A DNA stretch of 64,000 nucleotides from Muricea muricata (Eukaryota; Cnidaria; Anthozoa; Malacalcyonacea; Plexauridae): assembly GCA_963855995.1 (NCBI GenBank), contig OY979718.1, forward strand, positions 29,359,282-29,423,281. The letters run 5' to 3'. The notes beneath the pieces were generated by a model. The model ran no database searches and was not told where the DNA came from. It saw only the letters and a list, made by a program, of their open reading frames with translations. Below are positions 1 to 10,400 of this stretch, one piece after another; positions within the stretch are counted from its first letter, which is position 1; every line of letters starts with the position of its first letter. The translations under genes and the position numbers were made by a program.

Positions 1-250
1 ACAGCTTTTGCCAGGAAATGGTAAGACTTGCTGTTTAGGCATTACCATTGGTTTTATTACAGCTGGATCATCAGGGTGGCCAGGAAAAACCTGGGCACAG
101 GAAACCTGGATGGGGCCAGATAAATACCAGCAGCTTCCCCACAAAGCTTCTATATTACAACTTAATGATGAAACCACTGGTAATACGGAAAACAGAGCTG
201 ACCATTCTAGCCTTTTTGAAATATTTGTTCATCACTATTTAATCAGTCCA
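1..250 (+). other. Unrecognised exon-like stretch with candidate 42-bp intron
   Basis: The first 250 bases are less AT-rich than what follows and stay open in two plus-strand frames. A donor-like ATG|GTAAGA at 18-26 and an acceptor-like TTTTATTACAG ending at 62 would bound a 42-base intron. Joining across it keeps the frame that runs on to a stop at about 242. The reading includes an imperfect two-copy Gly/Lys/Pro-rich repeat, from CAGGAAAAACCTGGG and CAGGAAACCTGGATGG at about 82-114. AATAAA at 404-409 could be a poly(A) signal of such a transcript. I recognise no protein family, and the left end is cut by the window. It could equally be non-coding. Confidence 0.2.
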
Positions 251-264
251 GCATGCTTTCAAGA

Positions 265-340
265 TTTTTTTTTTTCCGCAGGGAGACAAACAGAAATGAC
301 CTTCTATTATCATTATTTTTTTTTTCTTTCTTATATACAG
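265..340 (+). other. Two pyrimidine-tract/AG acceptor-like sites
   Basis: An 11-T run followed by CCGCAG ends at 281. A second T-rich run with TTATATACAG ends at 340. Both look like 3' splice acceptors in an animal gene on the plus strand, but a T-rich spacer can produce them by chance. No convincing exon follows either of them. Confidence 0.15.
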
Positions 341-367
341 TATTTGTTCATTCTGTTTTAATCACTT

Positions 368-685
368 TCACACGATTGCATGTGAGTTGTGTTTTATGGC
401 AAGAATAAAAATAACTTGGCATATTAAAAACATTGTTTTGCCCTGGTCTTCATTTTCAATATTTTGGAAACTTTTGTCGTTAGTTTTACAGATCGACTGC
501 GCCGTTAATCGATATACTGAAGCTTGTACTTTCCAATTCCGAGCGGCGCGCGCAGACTGACAGCTAGCGACGCTTATGCGACTTAAGCAGGAACCAATTT
601 GAAATAAATAAACTGTGTCAAAATTTAACTCTAGTAAGATGCCGAATGCCACTAGAAGTAATATTAATTTTTTGAAAGTAAACAT
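368..685 (-). CDS. Doubtful 105-residue ORF with signal-peptide-like start
   Basis: This minus-strand ORF begins MFTFKKLILLLVAFGILLEL, which has the shape of a signal peptide: a short basic start and then a hydrophobic run of about 15 residues. The rest is Ser/Ala/Arg-containing with a few Cys and no motif I know. The hydrophobic start comes from an AT-rich stretch, where Leu, Ile and Phe codons arise easily. A GC-rich patch near 541-560 gives the Ala/Arg section. No upstream promoter or splice context supports it. I list it only because it is the longest minus-strand ORF in the flank, and chance is the likelier explanation. Confidence 0.1.
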   Translation of the reverse strand: MFTFKKLILLLVAFGILLELNFDTVYLFQIGSCLSRISVASCQSARAARNWKVQASVYRLTAQSICKTNDKSFQNIENEDQGKTMFLICQVIFILAIKHNSHAIV

Positions 686-689
686 TAAA

Positions 690-1090
690 ATTTAAGTACA
701 GTTGGAAGAAATAGATTTTCCTTTGTGTAAGCAGAAATTTTTTCCACTGGTCTTAATAACGGGATATATAGAATTTCTTGATATGTGTCAAATACAGATC
801 TTGTGCTCAATATTTCTCAAGATATCTCATCTAGGAAAGCAATCATATTTGTATCGCATGTCTCAACCGCGTTAAAATATATTCAGCTGATTAGATCAGG
901 TAGGATTACACAATAATCTCTCTTAGCAAGCCTTATTTATGCTCGTGTTCTACCACAAATAACAAATTGTGTGCATTTTGATTAGATTTTAAACGAAATA
1001 TGCAATAAAAATTTTTGGAATGCCCGGAATACTTACGATACCATATACAGCTAGCGCACATCATGATAGATGTAATATCAGATGCGACAC
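690..1090. other. AT-rich unique sequence, nothing identifiable
   Basis: About 400 bases of AT-rich sequence with no open frame of note, no tandem repeat and no similarity to the satellite monomer. It separates the doubtful minus-strand ORF from the GC-richer SAP-gene remnant. Confidence 0.5.
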
Positions 1091-1691
1091 TCAACTAGGT
1101 GCCACAATCCCCTTCAGACGTTGGTGTTGTTGCAAAATCTGCTGTACCGTACTCGCCAGAGCGCAGGGAAGAAACCGCGTCAACAGCTAGTATACACGCA
1201 GGCTTGAAACGATGTTGGAGACACTATACAAGCTAGCGCTCTTCTACAGGACTGAGACGCAACGCTCGACGTTGGGTTTGAACAAGAATCTGCCGTGTTG
1301 ACCGCGATCTCGTCTAGAACAGCTGGGCTGCTGTTGTAACAAACTTGCTGAGGCATCGTGGACATGACTTTGACAGCGGCACGGGCCGCATTGGTTGCAA
1401 TAACGGCTACCGATTCTTCCACGCTACGAGAAACAATTGGTCATATCTTGTATGCGCCAAGTGGTCCTTGGAAAATAACGAAGATTGTGGGTTGTCAAGT
1501 TAAGGAAATGTCGACGTAGACGGCAAATTTGCGTTCCCTGCGGCGTCTACCGTTGGCCTCGAAGACGAAGTGATTGCGTGCTGTTGTAGCCGAGAGACTA
1601 AAGCATTCTTTTGTCCATGGTTAGGTAGTCCTCTCTCAGTACATTGGCGTCGTAAACTCTCCGTATCACTATTGGCCGCCGTTGATCGAGA
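1091..1691 (-). pseudogene. Broken gene remnant with a SAP DNA-binding motif
   Basis: Read on the minus strand this GC-richer segment holds three coding-like pieces in three frames. The first (1691 to 1500, 63 residues between stops) contains LRRQCTERGLPNHGQKNALV followed by SRLQQH at about 1658-1578. This fits the SAP pattern L-x(6)-RGL-x(3)-G-x-K-x(2)-L-x(2)-RL, and it is followed by a Ser/Thr/Pro/Ala-rich tail. The second (1422 to 1180) is Ala/Ser/Val-rich (ATNAARAAVKVMSTMPQQV). The third (about 1182 to 1091) includes LASTVQQILQQHQRL and ends in a stop. SAP motifs bind AT-rich scaffold-attachment DNA in many nuclear proteins. They also occur at the N-terminus of some mobile-element proteins of invertebrates, which would suit the low-complexity tail. 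The frame changes and in-frame stops argue for a decayed copy. Introns could partly explain them, but I see no good splice sites. The SAP match is seen directly; the mobile-element origin is inference. Confidence 0.5.
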
Positions 1692-2133
1692 TCAATCATT
1701 GCGGTTAGAAATCCCTTTGGCGTTTTTACGACGAATAGGAGGCATTTCGATGAATAATAATTTGCGTGGAAATTCAAAATTATTGTAGCAGCTCCAATCT
1801 CTTGAGAGCTTTTACACAAATTAAAGATATGACTGGCGAGCATGCATTGTTATCCTTACAAATCGACGGTTTTTATTGGCCGATCAGATCTCGGTCATAT
1901 TATTCAGAATTCTCATTGGTTATTTAAGACAAGCTGGCATGATGTGCACGTGCCCACAGCATGCATAGAGCATGATTATTGAGCTGATGTTAAACAGCGA
2001 TAACCTTTGATCCATGCGTGAAATATTCAAATCGCACCTAACAGAAACATGAGAACTTAGCACAGCCAATATCACTGCGTGAACAATATTCGAGGGACTT
2101 CCCTGCAATTATTCGCATTGCTCTATTAACTTT
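1692..2133. other. Unique sequence between the SAP remnant and the array
   Basis: This stretch holds only short chance ORFs. The 81-residue minus-strand ORF that overlaps the SAP segment in another frame runs through it, and the upstream part of the broken gene may lie here, but I cannot trace it past the TGA at 1692-1694. There is no satellite homology until about 2,163. Confidence 0.4.
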
Positions 2134-2159
2134 AATTTATAATTTTGGTATTATAAATT
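2134..2159. repeat. Perfect AT-rich inverted repeat at the array edge
   Basis: AATTTATAA (2134-2142) is followed by an 8-base spacer and TTATAAATT (2151-2159), a perfect 9-bp dyad made only of A and T. The first recognisable satellite bases (TTCCCGAC) start only about 4 bases later. Such a hairpin-prone sequence could mark a breakage or recombination point where the array was joined to unique DNA, though AT-rich DNA yields short palindromes by chance. Confidence 0.7.
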
Positions 2160-2490
2160 GGCTTTCCCGACTTGCTAACTTCTGCAATTTCCATTTAGAA
2201 GGTCTCTTTTAGGTCCGTGATAGCAGTTCATCATTGCGTTCAACTCGTTCACTTTAGCACTGAGAACCTCATTTTAAGCTCTAAAACGTCGCCCTGATGG
2301 ACTTAAGACGGCGAATTTTAGTTGTGATTTGAGCATGTTTTTACTCTCAAATCGCTTCCAGAACGCTTAAAATGCGATTTTGACGGTTCTCAGATCGTTT
2401 CTTTTCAGTTTACAAGCAAGTTATAGGTTTCTCATTTCAAAATGTCATTTCGCTCATCTCGATGGTTTGAGCGCAGAAAACCTGATTCCC

Positions 2491-2812
2491 GACTTGCTAA
2501 CTTCTGCAATTTCTATTTAGAAGGTCTCTTTAAGGTCCGTGATTGCAGTACAACATTGCGTTCCACTCATTCACTTTAGCACTGATAACTTCATTTTAAG
2601 CTATAAAACGTCGCCCTGATCGACTTAAAACGGCAATTTTTAGTTGTGATTTGAGTATGTTTTTACGCTCAAATCGCTTCCAGAACGCTTAAAACGCGAT
2701 TTATACGGTTCTAAGATCGTTTCTTTTCAGTTTACAAGCAAGTTATAGGTTTCTCATTTCAAAATGTCATTTCGCTCATCTCGATGGTTTGAGCGCCGAA
2801 AACCTGATTCCC
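2491..2812 (+). repeat. Example single 322-bp monomer
   Basis: This is an exact 322-base family-1 unit counted from GACTTGCTAA to the base before the next GACTTGCTAA. It can serve as a reference unit. The phase chosen is arbitrary, but it coincides with the left array edge, where the first unit starts at essentially this point (2163-2169). A perfect 322 step is the commonest spacing among the units I measured; 321, 323, 324 and 325 also occur through small indels. Confidence 0.9.
2773..2795. repeat. Second monomer dyad sharing the GCTCA core (one example)
   Basis: CGCTCA (2773-2778), an 11-base spacer and TGAGCG (2790-2795) form a 6-bp inverted repeat in each unit. Its core is the same GCTCA/TGAGC used in the longer dyad, so each monomer carries this pentamer at least four times, twice in each direction. 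Some units lose it (TGAGGACTG or TGAGCCCC on the right side in family 2). Confidence 0.6.
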
Positions 2813-2970
2813 GACTTGCTAACTTCTGCAAATTCCATTTAGAAGGTCTCTTTTAGGTCCCTGATTGCAGTACATCATTGCGCTCAACTCGTTCACTTTA
2901 GCACTGAAAAAAGAATTTTAAGCTCTAAAACGTCGCCCTGATCGATTTAAAAAGGCAATTTTTAGTTGGT

Positions 2971-2998
2971 GATTTGAGCATGTTTTTACGCTCAAATC
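2971..2998. repeat. Conserved monomer dyad (one example)
   Basis: GATTTGAGC (2971-2979), a 10-base spacer and GCTCAAATC (2990-2998) form a perfect 9-bp inverted repeat. The same element recurs in most units of both families. Common variants are TCTCAAATC on the right arm (arms then 8 bp), GCTCATATC or GTTCAAATC (one mismatch), and changed spacers such as ATATTTTCAC with intact arms. It could be a binding site for a dimeric protein or a cruciform-forming element. No protein is implied by the sequence itself. Confidence 0.8.
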
Positions 2999-5722
2999 GC
3001 TTCTAGAATGCTTAAAACGCGACTTTGATCGTTCTAAGATCGTTTCTTTTTAAGTTTACAAGCAAGTTATAGGTTTCTAATGTCAACGTGTTATTTTGCT
3101 CATCTTGATGGTTTGAGCGCCGAAAACATGATTCTCGACTTGCTAAGTTCTGCAATTTCCATTTAGAAGGTCTCTTTTAGGTCCGTGATTGCAGTTCATC
3201 ATTGCGTTCAACTCGTTCATTTTAGCACTAAAAACATTCTTTTAAGCTCTAAAACGTCGTTATATGATCGATTTAAAACGGCAATTTTTAGTAGATGATT
3301 TGAGCATGTTTTTACGCTCATATCGCTTCCAGAACGCTTAAAACGCGATTTTTATGGTTCTAAGATGGTTTCTTTTCAGTTTACAAGCAAGTTATAGGTT
3401 TCTTATTTCAACATGTCATTTCGCTCATCTCGATGATTTGAGCGCCGAAAACCTGATTCCCGAGTTTCTAACTTCTGCAAACTCCATTCAGAAGGTCTCT
3501 TTTAGGTCCGTGATTGCAGTTCATCATTGCGTTCAACTCGTTCACTTTAGCACTGAGAACCTCATTTTAAGCTCTAAAACGTCGCCCTGATGGACTTAAG
3601 ACGGCGAATTTTAGTTGTGATTTGAGCATGTTTTTACTCTCAAATCGCTTCCAGAACGCTTAAAATGCGATTTTGACGGTTCTCAGATCGTTTCTTTTCA
3701 GTTTACAAGCAAGTTATAGGTTTCTCATTTCAAAATGTCATTTTGCTCATCTCGATGGTTTGAGCGCAGAAAACCTGATTCCCGACTTGCTAACTTCTGC
3801 AATTTCTATTTAGAAGGTCTCTTTAAGGTCCGTGATTGCAGTACAACATTGCGTTCCACTCATTCACTTTAGCACTGATAACTTCATTTTAAGCTATAAA
3901 ACGTCGCCCTGATCGACTTAAAACGGCAATTTTTAGTTGGTGATTTGAGCATGTTTTTACGCTCAAATCGCTTCTAGAACGCTTAAAAAGCGATTTTGAT
4001 GGTTCTAAGATCGTTTCTTTTCAGCTTAAAAGCAAGCTATAGCTTTCTCATTTCAAAATGTCATTTCGCTCATGTCGATGGTTTGAGCGCAGAAAAACCT
4101 GATTCCCGACTTGCTAGGTTCTGCAATTTCCATTTAGAAGGTCTCTTTTAGGTCCGTGATTGCAGTACATCATTGCGTTCAACTCGTTCACTTTAGCACT
4201 GAAAACATCATTTTAAGCTCCAAAACGTCGTTATGATCGATTTAAAACGGATATTTTCAGTTGGTGATTTGAGCATGTTTTTACGCTCAAATCGCTTCTA
4301 GAATGCTTAAAACGCGACTTTGATATTTCTAAGATCGTTTCTTTTTAAGTTTACAAGCAAGTTATAGGTTTCTCATGTCAACGTGTTATTTCGCTCATCT
4401 CGATGGTTTGAGCGGCCAAAACATGATTCTCGACTTGCTAAGTTTTTCAATTTCCATTTAGAAAGTCGCTTTTATGTCCGTGATTGCAGTATATCATTGC
4501 ATTGAACTCGTTCACTTTAGCACTGAAAACATCATTTTAAGCTCTAAAACGTCGCCCTGATCGACTTAGAACGGCGAATTTTAGTTGTGATTTGAGCATG
4601 TTTTTACGCTCATATCGCTTCCAGAACGCTTAAAACGCGATTTTTATGGTTCTAAGATCGTTTCTTTTCAGTTTACAAGCAAGTTATAGGTTTCTCATTT
4701 CAACATGTCATTTCGCTCATCTCGATGATTTGAGCGCCGAAAACCTGATTCCCGAGTTTCTAACTCCTGCAAATTCCATTTAGAAGGTCTCTTTTAGGTC
4801 CGTGATTGCAGTTCATCATTGCGTTCAACTCGTTTACTTTGGCACTGAGAACCTCATTTTAAGCTCTAAAACGTCGCCCTGATCGACTTAAAACGGCGAA
4901 TTTTACTTGTGATTTGAGCATGTTTTTACGCTCAAATCGCTTCCAGAACGCTTAAAACGCGATTTTGACGGTTCTAAGATCGTTTCTTTTCAGTTTACAA
5001 GCAAGTTATAGGTTTCTCATTTCAAAATGTCATTTCGCTCATCTCGATGGTTTGAGCGCCGAAAACCTGATTCCCGACTTGCTAACTTCTGCAAATTCCA
5101 TTTAGAAGGTCTCTTTTAGGTCTCTGATTGCAGTACATCATTGCGCTCAACTCGTTCACTTTAGCACTGAAAACAGAATTTTAAGCTCTAAAACGTCGCC
5201 CTGATCGATTTAAAAAGGCAATTTTTAGTTGGTGATTTGAGCATGTTTTTACGCTCAAATCGCTTCTAGAATGCTTAAAACGCGACTTTGATCGTTCTAA
5301 GATCGTTTCTTTTTAAGTTTACAAGCAAGTTATAGGTTTCTAATGTCAACGTGTTATTTCGCTCATCTTGATGGTTTGAGCGCCGAAAACATGATTCTCG
5401 ACTTGCTAAGTTCTGCAATTTCCATTTAGAAGGTCTCTTTTAGGTCCGTGATTGCAGTTCATCATTGCGTTCAACTAGTTCATTTTAGCTCTAAAAACAT
5501 TCTTTTAAGCTCTAAAACGTCGTTATGATCGATTTAAAACGGCAATTTTTAGTAGATGATTTAAGCATGTTTTTAGGCTCAAATCGCTTCTAGAACGCTT
5601 AAAACGCGATTTTGATGGTTCTAAGATCGTTTCTTTTCAGTTTACAAGCAAGTTATAGGTTTCTCATTTCAAAATGTCATTTCGCTCATCTTGTTAATTT
5701 GAGCGACGAAAACCTGATTCCC

Positions 5723-6002
5723 GACTTGCTAACTTTTGCAAATTCCATTTAGAAGGTCTCTTTTAGGTCCGTGATTGCAGTTCGTCATTGCGTTCAACTC
5801 GTTCCCTTTAGCACTGAAAACCTCATTTTAGCATGTTTTTAGAGGATGTTTTTACGCTCAAATCGCTTCTAGAATGCTTAAAACGCGACTTTAATTGTTC
5901 TAAGATCGTTTCTTTTTAAGTTTAAAAGCAAGTTATAGGTTTCTAATGTCAACGTGTTATTTTGCTCATCTTGATGGTTTGAGCGCCGAAAACATGATTC
6001 TC
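5723..6002. repeat. Truncated 280-bp monomer, first copy
   Basis: The step from GACTT at 5723 to the next at 6003 is only 280 bases. About 43 bases between CCTCATTTTA and the right arm of the dyad are missing. The join reads TTAGCATGTTTTTAGAGGAT, so the left arm GATTTGAGC is lost while the right arm is kept. The same broken unit recurs at 8265 and 29521. Confidence 0.9.
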
Positions 6003-8179
6003 GACTTGCTAAGTTCTGCAATTTCCATTTAGAAGGTCTCTTTTAGGTCCGTGATTGCAGTTCATCATTGCGTTCAACTCGTTCATTTTAGCACTAAAAA
6101 CATTCTTTTAAGCTCTAAAACGTCGTTATGATCGATTTAAAACGGCAATTTTTAGTAGATGATTTGAGCATGTTTTTACGCTCAAATCGCTTCTAAAACG
6201 CTTAAAACGCGGTTTTGATAATTCTAAGATCGTTTTTCTTCAGTTTACAAGCAAGTTATAGGTTTCTCATTTCAACATGTCATTTCGCTCATCTCGATGG
6301 TTTGAGCGCCGAAAACCTGATTCCTGACTTGCTAACTTCTGCAAATTCCATTTAGATGGTCTCTTTTAGGTCCGTGATTGCAGTACATCATTGCATTCAA
6401 CTCGTTCACTTTAGCACTGAAAACATCATTTTAAGCTCTAAAACGTCGTTATGATCGATTTAAAACGGCAATTTTTAGTAGATGATTTGAGCATGTTTTT
6501 ACGCTCAAATCGCTTCTAGAATGCTTAAAACGCGACTTTCATATTTCTAAAATCGTTTCTTTTTAAGTTTACAAGCAAGTTATAGGTTTCTCATGTCAAC
6601 GTGTTATTTCGCTCATCTCGATGGTTTGAGCGGCGAAAACATGATTCCCGACTTGCTAAGTTTTTCAATTTCCATTTAGAAAGTCCCTTTTATGTCCATG
6701 ATTACAGTATATCATTGCATTGAACTCGTTCACTTTAGCACTGAAAACATAATTTTAAGCTCTAAAACGTCGTTATGATCGATTTAAAACGGCAATTTTT
6801 AGTTGGTGATTTGAGCACGTTTTTACGCTCAAATCGCTTCTAGAATGCTTAAAACGAGACTTTGATATTTCTAAAATCGTTTCTTTTTAAGTTTACAAGC
6901 AAGTTATAGGTTTCTCATGTCAACGTGTTATTTCGCTCATCTCGATGGTTTGAGCGGCCAAAACATGATTCCCGACTTGCTAAGTTTTTTAATTTCCATT
7001 TAGAAAGTCCCTTTTGTGTCCGTGATTGCAGTATATCATTGCATTGAACTCGTTCACTTTAGCACTGAAAACATCATTTTAAGCTCTAAAACGTCGCCCT
7101 GATCGACTTAGAACGGCGAATTTTAGTTGTGATTTGAGCATGTTTTTACGCTCATATCGCTTCCAGAACGCTTAAAACGCGATTTTTATGGTTCTAAGAT
7201 CGTTTCTTTTCAGTTTACAAGCAAGTTATAGGTTTCTCATTTCAACATGGCATTTCGCTCATCTCGATGATTTGAGCGCCGAAAACCTGATTCCCGAGTT
7301 TCTAACTTCTGCAAATTCCATTTAGAAGGTCTCTTTTAGGTCCGTGTTTGCAGTTCATCATTGCGTTCAACTCGTTTACTTTAGCACTGAGACCCTCATT
7401 TTAAGCTCTAAAACGTCGCCCTGATCGACTTAAAACGGCCAATTTTAGTTGTGATTTGAGCATGTTTTTACTCTCAAATCGCTTCCAGAACGCTTAAAAC
7501 GCGATTTTGACGGTTCTAAGATCGTTTCTTTTCAGTTTACAAGCAAGTTATAGGTTTCTCATTTCAAAATGTCATTGCGCTCATCTCGATGGTTTGAGCG
7601 CCGAAAACCTGATTCCCGACTTGCTAACTTCTGCAAATTCCATTTAGAAGGTCTCTTTTAGGTCTCTGATTGCAGTACATCATTGCGCTCAACTCGTTCA
7701 CTTTAGCACTGAAAACAGAATTTTAAGCTCTAAAACGTCGCCCTGATCGATTTAAAAAGGCAATTTTTAGTTGGTGATTTGAGCATGTTTTTACGCTCAA
7801 ATCGCTTCTAGAATGCTTAAAACGCGACTTTGATCGTTCTAAGATCGTTTCTTTTTAAGTTTACAAGCAAGTTATAGGTTTCTAATGTCAACGTGTTATT
7901 TTGCTCATCTTGATTATTTGAGCGCCGAAAACATGATTCTCGACTTGCTAAGTTCTGCAATTTCCATTTAGAAGGTCTCTTTTAGGTCCGTGATTGCACT
8001 TCATCATTGCGTTCAACTAGTTCATTTTAGCTCTAAAAACATTCTTTTAAGCTCTAAAACGTCGTTATGATCGATTTAAAACGGCAATTTTTAGTAGATG
8101 ATTTAAGCATGTTTTTAGGCTCAAATCGCTTCTAGAACGCTTAAAACGCGATTTTGATGGTTCTAAGATCGTTTCTTTT

Positions 8180-10400
8180 CAGTTTACAAGCAAGTTATAG
8201 GTTTCTCATTTCAAAATGTCATTTCGCTCATCTCGATAATTTGAGCGCCGAAAACATGATTCCCGACTTGCTAACTTTTGCAAATTCCATTTAGAAGATC
8301 TCTTTTAGGTCCGTGATTGCAGTTCGTCATTGCGTTCAACTCGTTCCCTTTAGCACTGAAAACCTCATTTTAGCATGTTTTTAGAGGATGTTTTTACGCT
8401 CAAATCGCTTCTAGAATGCTTAAAACGCGACTTTAATTGTTCTAAGATCGTTTCTTTTTAAGTTTAAAAGCAAGTTATAGGTTTCTAATGTCAACGTGTT
8501 ATTTTGCTCATCTTGATGGTTTGAGCGCCGAAAACATGATTCTCGACTTGCTAAGTTCTGCAATTTCCATTTAGAAGGTCTCTTTTAGGTCCGTGATTGC
8601 AGTTCATCATTGCGTTCAACTCGTTCACTTTAGCAATGAAAACCTCATTTTAAGCTCTAAAACGTCGCCCTGATCGACTTAAAACGGCGAATTTTAGTTG
8701 TGATTTGAGCATGTTTTTACACTCAAATCGGTTCCAGAACGCTTAAAACGCGGTTTTGATAATTCTAAGATCGTTTTTTTTCAGTTTACAAGCAAGTTAT
8801 AGGTTTTTCATTTCAACATGTCATTTCGCTAATCTCGATGGTTTGAGCGCCGAAAACCTGATTCCCGACTTGCAAACTTCTGCAAATTCCAGTTAGAAGG
8901 TCTCTTTTAGGTCCGTGATTGCAGTTCGTCATTGCGTTCAACTCGTTGCCTTTAGCACTGAAAACCTCATTTTAAGCTCTAAAACCTCGCCCTGATCGAC
9001 TTAGAACGGCAAATTTTAGTTGTGATTTGAGCATGTTTTTACGCTCATATCGCTTCACAAACGCTTAAAACGCGATTTTGATGGTTCTAAGATCGTTTCT
9101 TTTCAGTTTACAAGCAAGTTATAGGTTTCTCATTTCAACATGTCCTTTCGCTCATCTCGATAATTTTAGCACCGAAAACCTGATTCCCGACTTGCTAACT
9201 TCTGCAAATTCCATTTAGAAGGTCTCTTTTAGGTCCGTGATTGCAGTTCGTCATTGCGTTCAACTCGTTGCCTTTAGCACTGAAAACCTCATTTTAAGCT
9301 CTAAAACGTCGCCCTGATCGACTTAAAACGGCGAATTTTAGTTGTGATTTGAGCATGTTTTTACTGTCAAATTGCTTCAAGAACGCTTAAAATGCGATTT
9401 TGACGGTTCTCAGATCGTTTCTTTTCAGTTTGCAAGCAAGTTATAGGTTTCTCATTTCAAAATGTCATTTCGCTCATCTCGATGGTTTGAGCGCAGAAAA
9501 CGTGATTCCCGACTTGCTAACTTCTGCAGTTTCCATTTAGAAGGTCTCTTTTAGGTCCGTGATTGCAGTACAACATTGCGTTCCACTCGTTCACTTTAGC
9601 ACTGATACTTCATTTTAAGCTATAAAACGTCGCCCTGATCGACTTAAAACGGCAAGTTTTAGTTGGTGATTTGAGGATGTTTTTACGCTCAAATCGCTTC
9701 TAGAACGCTTAAAAAGCGATTTTGATGGTTCTAAGATCGTTTCTTTTCACCTTAAAAGCAAGCTATAGCTTTCTCATTTCAAAATGTCATTTCGTTCATC
9801 TCGATGGTTTGAGCGCAGAAAAACCTGATTCCCGACTTGCTAGGTTCTGCAATTTCCATTTAGAAGGTCTCTTTTAGGTCCGTGATTGCAGTACATCATT
9901 GCATTCAACTCGTTCACTTTAGCACTGAAAACATCATTTTAAGTTCTAGAACGTCGTTATGATCGATTTAAAACGGCAATTTTTAGTTGGTGATTTGAGC
10001 ATGTTTTTACGCTCAAATCGCTTCTAGAATGCTTAAAACGCGACTTTGATATTTCTAAGATCGTTTCTTTTTAAGTTTACAAGCAAGTTATAGGTTTCTC
10101 ATGTCAACGTGTTATTTCGCTCATCTCGATGGTTTGAGCGGCGAAAACATGATTCCCGACTTGCTAAGTTTTTCAATTTCCATTTAGAAAGTCCCTTTTA
10201 TGTCCGTGATTGCAGTATATCATTGCATTGAACTCGTTCACTTTAGCACTTAAAACATCATTTTAAGCTCTAAAACGTCGCCCTGATCGACTTAGAACGG
10301 CGAATTTTAGTTGTGATTTGAGCATGTTTTTACGCTCATATCGCTTCCAGAACGCTTAAAACGCGATTTTTATGGTTCTAAGATCGTTTCTTTTCAGTTT
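8180..10400. repeat. Segment duplicated at 29.44-31.34 kb
   Basis: Besides the truncated unit, it shares rare markers with the distant copy. TAATTTTAGC is at 9161 and 30095, and the odd CACTTAAAACATC lies near 10,246 and 31,180, both with offset 20,934. The distant copy lacks about one monomer, between 8.55 and 8.87 kb. Family 1 throughout. Confidence 0.85.
8265..8544. repeat. Truncated 280-bp monomer, second copy
   Basis: The same internal deletion and join as at 5723, with GACTT at 8265 and the next at 8545. It lies inside the second copy of the 2,542-bp octamer. Confidence 0.9.

Larger units (their letters stand above)
2200..3950. repeat. Family-1 segment with a 4-monomer step (1,293 bp)
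   Basis: The rare string GCCCTGATGGACTTAAGACG occurs at 2291 and 3584, 1,293 bases apart. The surrounding monomers (about 2,200-2,650 and 3,500-3,940) match closely, including the odd ATAACTTCATTTTAAGCTAT variant that follows. This is a 4-unit duplication at the very edge of the array. Confidence 0.75.
4200..8620. repeat. 8-monomer higher-order repeat, period 2,542 bp
   Basis: Markers repeat at 2,542 bases: TGAGCGGCCA at 4409 and 6951, CGAGTTTC at 4753 and 7295, GAAAACAGAA at 5169 and 7711, and the truncated-monomer junction at 5829 and 8371. The block about 4.2-6.08 kb is thus copied at 6.75-8.62 kb. The period is seven full units plus one shortened unit of 280 bp. The copies part company near 6,085 and 8,620. 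Confidence 0.85.

Noticed and set aside
1570..1843. ORFs at 1570-1788 (+) and 1598-1843 (-)
   Set aside because: They overlap the SAP-motif reading in other frames. Their translations show no motif, so they are treated as shadows of the broken gene.
1920..2108. 62-codon minus-strand ORF
   Set aside because: Short, without a motif, and within what chance allows for this composition.
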